A stretch of DNA of 64,000 nucleotides from Sinonovacula constricta (GCA_007844125.1 CM017572.1:19809934-19873933), one strand, 5' to 3'; positions 24,401 through 34,086 are shown, numbered from the stretch's first letter. The notes: generated by a model from the sequence alone, not told the origin. Numbers and translations: made by a program.

Positions 24401-26524
24401 TTTTAGAAAAGAAGCAGCCATGAAATGTTTACTGTCAACTGCCTATTCACATTATTAATGATGACACTCAAAACTATTAGCCTAATTTTATTATTAATAA
24501 ACACCATAATTGGCTTGATAACTTAAGGTAATTTTATTACCATCAACTTCTTCTAGCAGGAAGTCATCCGATGTCAGATCCAGTTCCCCAAGACTTAGCT
24601 GTATGGTCTCAAGGGGCTGAAAAATAATTAAAAATAAAGTGACTACTGCATTTCAGAATGTTAATGTCAAAGAATAAATGCATATATAGCTTCTTTAAAT
24701 GAATAAATACTGGTGCATGCAGTACTTAAGAAAATCTGAGAGGAGAAAATAATCCTGTCCCTAATGGGAATTCGAACCCGGGACCTTCAGATCAGTAGGC
24801 TGACACTCAACTGCATCGCTAAAGGGTTAACCCAACAGCAGGGCTGTTGGATGAGCCTATATGCACTACACTCCTACCCCTTTACTTTTTCTGGGCCTAA
24901 GCCAATCTCAGGACAGCCACACCAGGCTTTCGTTCACTTCTGACACTCTTAAAGTACATCAAGGGAAAAATTAGTGCCCAATGTGGGGATCGAACCCATG
25001 ACCCCCGGATCACCATTTTAGAGGTCTACCTACTAGGCTAACCGGGCCACCTGTGGACCTATCCACCACACCAGCACTACACTCCTCCCCCTCTTATCTT
25101 TCTGGGCCAAAGCCCAACTCAGGACAGCCACACCAGGCTTCCTTTTACCTCTGACACCAGTAAAGTATGTCAAGAGAAAAGTGAATGCCCGATGTGGGGA
25201 TCGAACCCACGACCCCAGGATCACCGTTCTGGAGCTCTACCAACTGAGCTAACCGGGCCACCTGTAGGCCTCTCCATCACACCTGCACTACACTCCTCCC
25301 CCTATTATCTTTCTCGGCCCAAGCCCAAATCAGGACAGCAACACCAGGCTTTCATTTACTTCTGACAATTGTAAAGTATTTCAAGGGAAAAGTGGGCGCC
25401 CAATGTGGGGATCCCGAATCTAGGACAGTTGCCCCCCCGGACGTTTGCCCCCGGACGTTTGCCCCCCTATTTGTGAAGGGCGGACGTTTGCCCCCCAGCT
25501 GAAATTACAAGGCGGACGTTTGCCCCCCAGCTGAAATTACAAGGCGGACGTTTGCCCCCTCTACTAAAATGTCAAGGCGGAAATTGCCCTCCCTTTCTTC
25601 TCAAACTCTGTATCCCGCCTGTAAATGTCTTCCCGCCATATTAGAAACATACACAAACGGTACTACATGGTGCTACAGTACATGAAATGTGTTAGGTGTA
25701 ACAAAATTTTCTATAATTTTCTTCATAGGACTGGAATTAAGTAAAAGTTACAATCTAGTTTGCCTTCATATCTTTACATCGCATCAGGTTCCGAGATAAT
25801 TTACCCGTTCTAAAACTCTCGCCGTCGAACCCGCAAGACTTCGGCTTTAACAGGTTGTTTGCTACACATTTCCCGCGATCGCTTGCCACTCATGCGTAGA
25901 GTGTCACAAACAGGTTAACTGTCAATCAACTGGTAGGCCTAGACCCATTTAAAACTCAAGTTTTGTTGAGGGGGCAAACGTCCGGCTTTGAAAATCGGCA
26001 GGGGGGCAAAAGTCCGGCTCTGAAAAACGACAGGGGGGCAAACGTCCGGCCTGCATTTAAAAGAGGGCAAACGTCCGGGGGGCAAATGTCCGGGGGGGCA
26101 AATGTCCGTTTACCGGGGATCCCACTTCTGACACCATTAAAGTAAATCTGAGAGGAGAAAATAATCCTGTCCCTAACGGGAATTTTAACCCGGGACCTTC
26201 AGATCAGTAGGCTGACACACAACCATGTCGCTAAAGGGTTAACCCAACAGCATGGCTGTTGGAAGTGCCTATATCATAAATGTATTCAAATCTGAGCACT
26301 GTAAATTCGGCCGAGATGTACATCATACATGGCCGAGTTCAGAGTAGGCCGCGTTGACACTAAATGCCAACTACCCTGCTTCCGTTTTTCGTCCTACATG
26401 TAACAAATACGCCTCTTATTGACAATTGTGTTTGAAAGAAATGTAAACTTTCCTTCTAAACTATATACGAATACGCCTATCTATGCATTACCTCTTCTGT
26501 GTCAGTTTGTTTTTCTTTTTCCAT
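9442..26524 (-). CDS. VPS52: VPS52 homologue, GARP/EARP tethering complex subunit, complete, 19 coding exons
   Basis: Vps52 joins Vps51, Vps53 and Vps54 (GARP) or syndetin (EARP) to tether endosome-derived vesicles at the trans-Golgi or recycling endosomes. Coding exons in transcript order: 26492-26524, 24541-24616, 24300-24352, 23293-23368, 22342-22409, 21243-21356, 20437-20498, 19809-19959, 19253-19353, 18877-19009, 18178-18235, 17065-17198, 16223-16378, 15384-15502, 13760-13883, 12791-12994, 11722-11899, 10124-10242, 9442-9588. They sum to 2106 nt with every phase matching, giving 701 aa against about 720 in human. Recognisable family stretches are [15 protein letters not shown] (from about residue 55), [10 protein letters not shown] (exon 9), [10 protein letters not shown] (exon 13), NNYDMMLG (exon 16), [13 protein letters not shown] (exon 18) and [19 protein letters not shown] then stop. 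The N-terminal third looks coiled-coil-rich. Introns 4 and 11 look U12-type. The start is the first in-frame ATG of the exon facing RPS18; a 5' UTR exon cannot be excluded. Confidence 0.95.
10304..11270. repeat. 15-bp minisatellite in VPS52 intron 17
   Basis: About 64 head-to-tail copies of GATTGGTGATTGACA with point variants (GACAAATAAGT, GACATATTG, GACAGACTGGTAG). Because 15 is a multiple of three, long open frames appear on both strands (minus reading CQSPI repeats). It lies between VPS52 coding exons 18 (10124-10242) and 17 (11722-11899) and starts only 61 bp from the acceptor of exon 18, so length changes could affect splicing. Confidence 0.95.
13548..13730 (-). mobile_element. tRNA-derived SINE copy
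   Basis: Contains the common SINE stretch (GTCCAGCTAATTTGGGGTGGCGG, then CAGCACACCACTGGTCAGCTAG) and a tRNA-like head at the right end in reverse complement. It shares the layout of the copy at 15.8 kb but is diverged. It abuts the VPS52 exon at 13760. Confidence 0.6.
14550..15275. repeat. Tandem repeat of about 130-150 bp, around five copies
   Basis: Diverged units each contain AAAGGGCAATAACTCCAA, AATCATGAAGTG, CTTGTGCACTGCACTC, ATGAAGTTTCAAGTCAATAG and GTAGGAGTTATGCTCCGGAC. Unit anchors lie near 14565, 14719, 14849, 14994 and 15141. This sequence type is one I associate with bivalve genomes. It lies in a VPS52 intron. Confidence 0.8.
15818..16001 (-). mobile_element. tRNA-derived SINE copy
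   Basis: In reverse complement it begins GGGCGCCCATGGCTTAGTGG TAGAG (box A-like), with a box B-like GGTTCGAGACCC downstream, then the shared SINE body ending in AGCTGGACGTTG. It is in a VPS52 intron, transcribed in the same direction as the gene. Confidence 0.7.
17199..18177 (-). other. VPS52: Minor-spliceosome (U12) AT-AC intron 11 of VPS52
   Basis: On the minus strand the upstream exon ends ...AAGAAAG and the intron begins ATATCCTAT, close to the U12 AT-AC donor ATATCCTTT. It ends GCACAC, with GTTCTTAAC at 17208-17216, a near-exact U12 branch site whose branch adenosine lies about 10 nt from the intron end. There is no polypyrimidine tract. Joining these ends restores D-N-A-K-K-G-F-F-A-N-K, matching the family stretch TAKKGFFSKP in human. 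No GT-AG pair nearby gives that frame. The intron is 979 nt and holds a dispersed repeat at about 17340-17640. Confidence 0.88.
17340..17640. repeat. Dispersed repeat, copy 1 (inverted partner at 28.97 kb)
   Basis: Shares ordered blocks with 28966-29260 in reverse orientation, including ATGAATATTCAT, ACTTCAATT, CCACTGGTT, a TTGGCTGAATTTCC block and a CATACATATAC block. It lies inside the U12 intron of VPS52. The class is unknown. Confidence 0.6.
21935..22150 (-). mobile_element. SINE-like copy
   Basis: Contains the body motifs GTTGGTGGAGGACGACACCA and TAGAACCATCGGCACACTGC and a right end with CAACCACTAGACAAGC, resembling the tRNA-headed SINE at 15.8 kb. Degenerate, in a VPS52 intron. Confidence 0.5.
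22410..23292 (-). other. VPS52: Probable U12 GT-AG intron 4 of VPS52
   Basis: The donor on the minus strand is GTATCCTCA, whose first seven bases equal the U12 GT-AG consensus. The 3' end reads ATACTTAATGACCATAAG: a CTTAA branch core at 22419-22426 about 10 nt from the AG, with no pyrimidine tract. Splicing here joins T and AT into the Tyr of [11 protein letters not shown], as the family expects. A later AG (next to GAGAGCC) would break the phase. The intron is 883 nt. Confidence 0.75.
23696..24045. mobile_element. TTAA-flanked MITE, copy C, degenerate
   Basis: Begins TTAA then AGGTGGTATCCGACAGATTG, as in the copies at 0.6 and 56.1 kb. The right end (GTTGGATACCTCA then TTAA at 24046-24049) is diverged from the consensus CCGTTGGATACTACCT. 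It lies in intron 3 of VPS52, about 330 bp upstream of the U12 donor exon. Confidence 0.55.
24729..24860 (-). mobile_element. tRNA-derived SINE unit A, copy 1
   Basis: In reverse complement it holds TTAGCGATGCAGTTGAGTGT (box A-like) and CCCGGGTTCGAATTCCC (box B). A near-identical copy lies at 26145-26275 on the other side of the unit-B array and fold-back element. Confidence 0.7.
24863..25415 (-). mobile_element. Tandem array of tRNA-like SINE units B (three units, period about 211 bp)
   Basis: Units start at GCACTACACTCCT (24863, 25074, 25285). The middle unit, 25187-25258 on the minus strand, folds as a 72-nt tRNA-like cloverleaf: a 7-bp acceptor (GCCCGGT/ATCGGGC), a D stem GCTC/GAGC and a T stem GTGGG/CCCAC with TTCGATC. 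The anticodon arm has two mismatches and lacks U33, so it is a SINE head rather than a working tRNA. Unit 3 is cut by the fold-back element at 25416. Confidence 0.75.
25416..26114. mobile_element. Fold-back DNA element with GGACGTTTGCCCCC termini, copy 1
   Basis: A 699-bp element. Its left arm has tandem GGCGGACGTTTGCCCCCC units (25440-25580) and its right arm has the inverted units GGGGGCAAACGTCCGG (25970-26110). The centre is unrelated and non-coding. It is flanked by the 9-bp duplication GGGGATCCC (25407-25415 and 26115-26123). It resembles copy 2 at 41.5 kb. A 9-bp duplication fits Mutator-like elements, but no transposase is present. Confidence 0.8.
26145..26275 (-). mobile_element. tRNA-derived SINE unit A, copy 2
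   Basis: Nearly identical to 24729-24860 (same AATCTGAGAGGAGAAAATAA start and the same GCTAAAGGGTTAACCCAACA block). Its box B is damaged (TTTTAACCCGGG in place of TTCGAACCCGGG). It lies 216 bp from the VPS52 start exon. Confidence 0.7.
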
Positions 26525-26655
26525 TTTGACACAAAACGTCAACTCTACCATAATGGTTCCCAGCTCTACGCCTTTTCGCCTAAGCAGGAAACCAACCCAT
26601 TTACACAATCCGAGTTATCCAAATGACCAACTTCCTTTTCCGTTAATCGGCCATC
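26525..26655. promoter_or_regulatory. Bidirectional promoter between VPS52 and RPS18
   Basis: The 131 bp between the two divergent start codons must hold both promoters unless a VPS52 5' UTR exon lies elsewhere. No TATA box is visible. The RPS18 side ends in a TOP-like pyrimidine run. Human VPS52 and RPS18 are also divergent neighbours, so the shared promoter may be ancient (inference). Confidence 0.75.
26631..26641 (+). promoter_or_regulatory. RPS18: 5'TOP-like pyrimidine tract of RPS18
   Basis: CTTCCTTTTCC lies 15-25 nt before the RPS18 ATG. Ribosomal protein mRNAs typically start at a C within such a tract, which makes their translation responsive to mTOR via LARP1. The start site itself is inferred, not seen. 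Confidence 0.6.
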
Positions 26656-29600
26656 ATGGTAAGACATAGAAAATTTGTTATGGTAAATCTTATCGCCTAG
26701 CATCCCAAATAGTCATATGGTTTTTAATAAGTTGATTATATTTTAACAATCATAACACATTTATCAACTCAAATTACCTTGTACTGCTCAAGCAAAGTCA
26801 ATCGATCTCCTATTATTTCGATGATATTATCAACACTTCCCCGCTAGATAACGTATTTGCTTTTTTGGCAGGAGTTAATGTTGCGGTTGGATGTTAAAAT
26901 CGTCGTGACTTAAGTTGTTTTCTTTTTTATTTCAGTCTTTGGTTATACCAGAGAAGTTTCAGCACATTCTTCGTGTTATGAACACGAACATTGATGGACG
27001 TCGCAACATTATGTATGCGTTGACATCCATCAAGGTAACTTTTACTCAATTTAATAAAGTACAAAGCTACTGGAATGGCACAAGGCATACCATGTTAAAT
27101 CAGAATAACATTGACATAACCTATGTAATTGCCACTAAGCTACTTGTTTATAATCTGCCTTCTGCAGTCATAACATTTGAAGTCTCTTGATTTGGAGAGT
27201 GATGCCTCTTGTAGTATAACTTTTCAGATGGGAACACCAGTGTACCTGGCAATAATGGGAAATCATAGCTGTTTGGCAAGACCTTTTTCAGATAATAAAA
27301 CTGAATATGCTATGTTAGTATGAGTAGCTGGCATTATTTGGAATTAGCTGCTGTTTGAATCTGTTTTGACAAAAAAAACGGTTTACGAAGGTTAGAAATG
27401 CAGCTTGCTATTACAAAAAAAAGTTCAAAATTAGAAAGAGCAAAACCTAAGGTATGTTTACTTTTTTAGAGTATCAAAAATACATTATGTATATGTATTT
27501 AAGTAAGTTGGAACTAGCACATATCGAGAGGACACTTACCATTACTCAATCTTTTGAAAAGTGTAGTTGAGGAGGAAGAAAACAAACACTTACATTCAGT
27601 ATAATTGGTTCCTACAGTTGTTTACCATCACAGGAAATGCAACATCCCTGTTAATTTGTAGCATTTACTTATACGTTTGCTCTCAGTGGTGCCTTGGATG
27701 TCTTGCATCAATGCTCTTTCTTGTGTACAGCTCATGGTGAACATAATACTATGATCCATTTTGTTGAAAATATTGAAAATATAACTGACTAAAGCTAGTA
27801 CATTCCAAACCTGTTTCAAACATTGGCTTATGCTTTTTTTATTTATTACATACCCTCTTTAAAAGACATTACATTACCTTTTAATTATCTTTTATTTGCC
27901 TCACTTTGTAGGTATCAGGAGTAAACTTAATGTAGAGAAGGTAACACTTCTTGAGAAAATGTAGAAACAATTATTTTTATTCCACAGGGTGTTGGTAGAC
28001 GTTACGCCAATGTTGTCTGCAAGAAGGCCGACATTGACCTGACAAAGAGAGCTGGAGAACTGTCCGAGGAGGAGGTATGTTGATATTGTAAGCTGTTTGT
28101 CTATCAATATAAGGTGTCCGGATAAGGAGGCATACATGTACATCAAAGGAACCCACTTTCACTTGTACCACTGCTTAGGGATTAAACGATGATCGAGTAA
28201 AATCGAAAATCGATCGTTTCCAGGACAGGTCGGCGACAATCAAATAGGCAGGCTAATAATCGATTATCGGTAGTTTATACTCTTGCGGTTACTTATTCGG
28301 CTCACAAGGGAGATCACTGTATTGTTACAAAAATGGCGTCGCCGATGCCACATGCTTCGGAAGTAAAACTGGATGAACTGGAGGATGGTGAACAGTTATA
28401 TGATTATCCAGGCAAACGAAGGTCAATCGTTTGGAATTACTTTGGATTCAGGAAAAAACGAGATGGACCGCCGTTCAAAGCAAACCTAAATATGGAAAAG
28501 GCCATCTGCAAAATTTGTAAAAAGTCCTAGGCCAATAAAGGTAAATGTTGCGTAAAGTTTACCGGTCACTGCAAATTTGTAAAAACTATATCGGGCCCTG
28601 TATTCATGAAAATGAATATGAAAGCATACTGGTAATGAATATTAAAGGGTCAACTAAGGCTAGCCAATTATGCCACCAAACTAAATACCTCTACTAGTTT
28701 ACTGAAATCAGTAGATAATATAATAATAATAAACAATTCTAATGAATAAAAACTCTTGTTCATTAAACTGTTATGAATGATTAAACCATGATAAACCATT
28801 ATGTGTACACTTTTACTTTGTTATTGTAAATGTTTCGATTATATAATCGATGATTGATCGAAAAGGGTTGTCCGATTATTTTCGATGATCGATTATGATT
28901 CTTGACCGATTTTGAAACACTACCACTGCTTCTGGTGGGATAGTAGGTTTGGAAAAAAAAATTTTTTTTCATGAATATTCATAGTAACCAGTGGTCCATT
29001 GACAATGCGCAGTATGTTGATGCTGCACTTCAATTAAAGTTTAAAAATGACAGGTTGTCACTGTCAAAATGGCTGCACTAACCTACTATATCTGTTGTTT
29101 ACAAAAAGAGATAGAACAAATTATTTCATTGGCTGAATTTCCATGCTGGTTGGACACAGCTAATCAAATGCTTCATGTATATATTCATGTTTTCAAAGTT
29201 TTTATGACCATGTAACCCATGGTATATGTATGTAATGATAACGGAATATTTAAAGTGGATTCCAACGATGGTTTCTGTATTGAACTCGGTTAAATTCTCA
29301 AAATATTAATGAAATTCCACTCCTAAATGTAACAGGTGCACTTGAAAATGTCATTTCAGGTAACGTTTTTGATGCATATTATTTAATGCCTGAATCATAG
29401 ACTAACACCATCTTTTTTCTTACAATTGTATGACCAAGAAAAGTCAATCTCACTAAAGTCAGATTTTACAAAATGTAAGATCTGATGACTTGCCCACTAA
29501 AACCGTCCATAAACAAGAAGAATTTTCCCCGCAAAATGACCACTATCGATGATAAAGTAGAAAAGTCACTTCAGTTTAAGTCTGTTCTGCAACTGCTTGT

Positions 29601-32600
29601 TGGTAAACATCCGACCTGAAGATGTTACTGATGTTGAAACAAGTGGGATACTGCGCACAACACAAGTTTGTTGGTAAATTCTTGTATATCATCATCATCA
29701 CTAAGTCGAGATGCAGCCTTGCCACTCCCCTGCCAGGACTAGTGTCTTGATATTCCAGTCAGGTCCAATTAGTAAAGTTTCATTGTCACTTTTTGCCACC
29801 TCAAAATTGTGTCTGATCAGTGTTTCTGTCTTTGGCTGCTTAGGCTCTTTTCCGTGGATACAAGTCTCATTTTGGGCAAAGGAATTAATGTGGGATGGTC
29901 TTCCAACTCGTCTGAGGTCTTCCTCCACCAACACAGCTGGTTTGTTTGTTGCTGCAATATATTTTTAAAAAAAATTCAATCCTAGACTTGTTGCAGTTAT
30001 TTAATTTCTGCACTTCAGATTGAGCGTGTGATGACAATTGTACAGAACCCTCGCCAGTACAAGATTCCAGACTGGTTCCTCAACAGACAGAAGGATGTCA
30101 AGGATGGAAAATATTCTCAGGTCTGTGAACCACACATTTTTTGCTTCGGAATTACTTGTTGCATGGTACAATTTTAGCCTAGAACTGCTTCAGTATATCA
30201 ACCTACTTGCAACAAATTACATATGTTAAAAGGGTGAGCATCATTCCCTTTACATCCAATAAATAAAATAAGTTATTGTTCAAGGAAAAAAAAAAATGTT
30301 TTGAAAATAAAATGCATTCTGTAGCATTCACGGGCATTCTGACTTATTCATGGTGTTTTTTATCGGCAATAAAATCTCAATGATGTATATATGACTTACA
30401 TTCCATGAGAAAGTGTTTCTGAAAGCAATCACAGACGAAGGTAAAACTAAATCCTGAATGGATGTTTTATCTCGATAAATTAAGCTTGCTCCCCATCATA
30501 GCTTTGGATGGGAACCATGCTGTTTAACAATTTAACATACAGGTACGGCACATTTAACAGTAATCTTAGACCTTGTGTACACTCCAACCAGTAAACCAAT
30601 GCCGATCGCAATTCATTTGATTAGTTGCTAAAATTGCAAAGCCTCTCACCGATTGTGTTGGAGTCCCAATCAGGGCAAAAGACTTACTCTGGTAAGGCCT
30701 TCCAGCTGTCTTGCGGTGCCCTGGTGGTTCTTCCCAGACAAGTCTGGGGTCTTCCTCCACTAAATAGCTGGACGTCGCAACAATGATCATAATTGGTCGC
30801 TGGGGTGTATTTCAAAAATTCATATTACTGAAGAGTTAATCTTTATATATATGCTACTTCACAAGTTTTTCTTTAAAAAGGTAAATATTATAAATGGCGG
30901 CGAAGAACCATTAGGATCTCTTTATATGAAAAAGTGGATCAGGAGGTCGTGGGTTCAAACCCCTGGCCGAGTCAAAGCAAAGACTTCAAAATTGGTAGTG
31001 GCATCCCTCCTAACACTCAGGTCTAAGGGGACGCCCGACTCGTCGGTGTCGGTGTATAACGGACTGGCGGGGTTCAGTCCCTTGGGCGCCTCATAAGTGC
31101 CCCTGTGCTATAATGATAGAAATGTCACTGCACAATATCGGCAAAAAATGCCGGCAAATCTCAATCCTTTATATGAAAAATTACCAATTGACTGCACATT
31201 TGAGTCTATTAATTCATAAAAGATAAGGTGGAGAGAATAGATGGCCAGTTGCATGACCAATATGACATGAGAAATCACAATGGATTGGTGTTGAAATAGA
31301 AATTGAAACAAATTCAGACAATTGACAGTTTAATCCAGAGCATTTTTATTATATTTTGTGATGTTATTTTTTGTGAAAGGATCTTAAAGGACATATAAGA
31401 AAGTGAATATTATTCAATCAAAATATGACATTCCACTCCTTTCTAAAGTTATTTACTGAACAACTTTTACAACAACTATTTCCAAGGTTTCATAAAAGTA
31501 CAAATCCATTTCTGTAACTTCATACAACATAACATCTTAATAAACCATGGCCTTGTAGTTGCCAATTATAATAAGTAGGAAACATAATAACTGATACTGA
31601 TTAAAATGCATTGTGTCATCAAACTTGAACAAGCACACCTTAGGTGAAATAGCTTTTAGATGTGCATTTAAGTGGAAAAAGAAAGGATTTAGAAATGAGG
31701 AATGCACTTATCCAACACATAAAACTGCACTAAAAATATGATGAATTGAGGAATTAAAAACTTAAATGGTGAGGTTTCCTATAAACACTTGGAAAGAAAA
31801 AAATAATAGGTTGATGTGTATCTCATCTAATAGTAAACATTATTATTATGTTATAAATGTACCAAAATATACTGTATACTGAGGAGACCCCTGTACTATG
31901 CATCTTCATTGTAATGAAAGAGTCCTGTACATTTCAGCCCAACATATTATGTGTTTTAAGTTAAAATTTGAATGCACCTTCACAAGAGTAGGTTTTTTAG
32001 CTTGGGCATGTCAATGGTTCAACCAAGCCATTTGGCTTCAGTGTATGTTTTTTGGCTACTGAATTGGGGCTGAAATTTGGGTCCCATTTGCTGCTGAAAT
32101 AGAAGGAAACATTTGTCCAAATTTTAAAGGGTGAAGTTTGGGACTTTTTTGTTGTTTTAGTATTATAACAACATGAAGTTTGAAAGAAATAGATCGTAAG
32201 TTTCATAGTAAAACAAGTATATCCGACATATATCACAATCTTAACATACAATATTGTGTAATTAATGTAACATTTTCTTCCTACAGACTTTGAACAATGC
32301 CGATTTCCTCTCTGGACATTGAACAATGTGGTTTTCCAAAAAGACATTAAACATCACAATTTTCCCCTATGGCCTTTTGAACAATGCTCTTTTCAGCTCC
32401 TGAAGGGCTCCACAATATTTAAACCAAAATTTGAAAGAGCAATTCCTCGACAATATCTGAATGCTATAGTGTCCTTAGATATGCTTAAATAATTTCAAAT
32501 AAATGGCTTTTTTCCATGCAGGTGATGTCCAACGCCCTGGATAACAAACTCCGTGAAGACTTGGAAAGATTGAAGAAGATTCGCGCCCACAGGGGTCTGC

Positions 32601-34086
32601 GTCACTACTGGGGGTATGTTCCATTTGTTGTTGGATTGGTGCAATTGGTCCATCACTTTTAATGATATAAAATAGCACCTTTACATTAAACTGCAGTATT
32701 TGTCTGGAGTGCTCCTCCACCAATAATCACTGGATGTGACAATAAAAAATTGTATCACCACAATATATTTAACAAAAACTATTAGTCAAATTATTGGGAT
32801 TTTAAAAAAGTGTAAACAAAAATTAAAACTTACCAAGTGCTCTTTACAGACAGGTATTTTTCAGTAAGCTGGCTCAGTAGAGTGTATCCATTGATACAGT
32901 AGAGTGAAGATTAAAATTCTAGCTAGAATATGCCGTCTTATTACAGTTGTATAACTGGTTATTTTTGAACCAGGTCAATATTTGAAAATTGACAATTTAA
33001 AGCTGTAGCAAGGATATAGTTCTGTTCTTCATCTGTTACCAAAATCACTATTAATACTTCAGATGTATATGGTGGGTGCACCAGGTTCACTAAAAGGAAA
33101 TAATCTTAATACTGTCAGCAAATTTGAAAATCTTCTCATTGTTGTGATGCTTTTAACTCTTCAACTGTAATTGCTGAGCATGAATTGATCAGGTTATGGT
33201 AAAACTTAGATCCAGATCACCCAGGCTATTCCTTTTGGGTCCTGTCTTGTCTTGATCTCCAATTCCACTGCTGAATGTTGGCGGGGGAAATAACAAGTAA
33301 CATTTGAATGTATCTGTAAAAATAACTTAAATAATTTAGGTTTCAGTGTGGGTTATACAAATTGTTGAAGTCAGCATCACATTAGCCAGGTCCGCAAAAC
33401 GATATATGGACTGAAACATAAGTCTAAACTTGTATCACATGAGATATAGTGTGGTATTTACTTCACTATACGTGGATCCAATTTGTTCAAATTTTATTTT
33501 CTCAAAGTCTGTTCTCACATTTTTCCTCAAAAGGTGATCAAGAAAAACATTCACTGATTCACCAAAATAAATCTTTTGTTTTTTTTTTTATTTTTTTTTT
33601 ATTTTTCACATAATGATAACGAAACCTCATCAGACACACTGACAAACTGTCAATTTCTTTTACCAGACACCATTTTGTTGTTAAAACAGTGCGCATAAAA
33701 AAAAGATCATCAGTTTTATGCTGTCAGTGCACACGTAAAAACATTCTCGAGTCAGTATTATTTTTCACTGACTGCACTACCAGCGCTCGACCAATCAAAA
33801 CATTTCAAATGCAAAGGGCATGTGATATTAAAAAATATAGCAGGCTGTGAGTAAAGGAGAGCTATTAACGGCAATGTGGGTTTAGAAAAGATTTAGGAGA
33901 ATTCTGCAAGGGAACGCGGTCCCTTTATCTGGTGTACTGTGCTGGCTTTTATTGGTGTTTTGATTATAAGATATTTATAATTAACATGTTTCTTTTTCCT
34001 CTCTTTTCAGCCTTCGTGTGAGAGGTCAACACACCAAGACCACTGGACGTATCGGCAAAACTGTTGGTGTGTCCAAGAAGAAGTAA
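26656..34086 (+). CDS. RPS18: Ribosomal protein S18 (uS13), complete, 6 coding exons
   Basis: Component of the 40S subunit head, near the P-site tRNA and the intersubunit bridges. Coding exons: 26656-26658 (ATG only), 26936-27034, 27988-28074, 30019-30120, 32522-32613, 34011-34086. They total 459 nt, 152 aa plus stop, the same length as human RPS18. The protein begins [20 protein letters not shown], contains [32 protein letters not shown] and [19 protein letters not shown], and ends in the basic tail TVGVSKKK. Donors are GTAAGA, GTAACT, GTATGT, GTCTGT (weak) and GTATGT. Intron 1 follows the start codon directly. A pyrimidine tract just upstream fits a 5'TOP mRNA. Intron 3 carries a hAT relic and other repeats, and the long introns 3, 4 and 5 hold SINEs. 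No snoRNA could be supported in the introns. Confidence 0.97.
28176..28922 (+). mobile_element. Internally deleted hAT transposon in RPS18 intron 3
   Basis: A 747-bp element with the ends TAGGGATTAAACG and, in reverse complement, TAGTGTTTCAAAATCGG, flanked by an exact 8-bp duplication CCACTGCT (28168-28175 and 28923-28930), the hallmark size of hAT. Subterminal regions are rich in ATCGATTAT-type palindromes. It still carries the first coding segment of its transposase (28333-28530), but the catalytic part is gone. Confidence 0.85.
28333..28530 (+). pseudogene. BED zinc-finger N-terminal fragment of a hAT transposase
   Basis: A 65-codon open frame with ATG in good context (AAAATGGCG). It reads [15 protein letters not shown] then CKICKKS, the BED-finger pattern of aromatic residues (W, Y, F) followed by Cys-x2-Cys; the downstream His pair and the DDE domain are missing. 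The frame ends at TAG shortly after the Cys pair. It lies within the hAT relic. Probably non-functional. Confidence 0.75.
28966..29260. repeat. Dispersed repeat, copy 2 (inverted partner at 17.3 kb)
   Basis: Carries the reverse-orientation counterparts of the blocks at 17340-17640 and lies in RPS18 intron 3, immediately right of the hAT relic. The two copies form a potential long-range inverted pair about 11 kb apart. Confidence 0.6.
29697..29955 (+). mobile_element. SINE-like copy, plus orientation
   Basis: The right part, CTGAGGTCTTCCTCCACCAA CACAGCTGG, is the reverse complement of the SINE body seen at 21.9 and 55.6 kb. The left part has no clear tRNA head. In RPS18 intron 3, ending 64 bp before exon 4. 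Confidence 0.5.
30575..30785 (+). mobile_element. SINE-like copy, plus orientation
   Basis: Contains GGTTCTTCCCAGACAAGTCT, GGGGTCTTCCTCCACTAAAT and AGCTGGACGTCG, the body of the dispersed SINE family, in RPS18 intron 4. Confidence 0.55.
31462..31552. repeat. Direct repeat, copy 1 (partner at 36.28 kb)
   Basis: A roughly 91-bp segment in RPS18 intron 4 matching 36280-36370 at about 90 percent, including ACAAATCCATTTCTG and ACAACATAACATCTTAATAA. Class unknown. Confidence 0.75.

Noticed and set aside
25187..25258. Functional tRNA gene
   Set aside because: The anticodon stem is mismatched, position 33 is C, and the sequence is part of a repeated SINE unit.
30380..30430. Box C/D snoRNA in RPS18 intron 4
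   Set aside because: An ATGATGT and a CTGA occur about 45 nt apart, but box C is imperfect and no terminal stem was found.
33130..33185. Box C/D snoRNA in RPS18 intron 5
   Set aside because: GTGATGC and CTGA are present, but box C is imperfect and the flanks do not pair.
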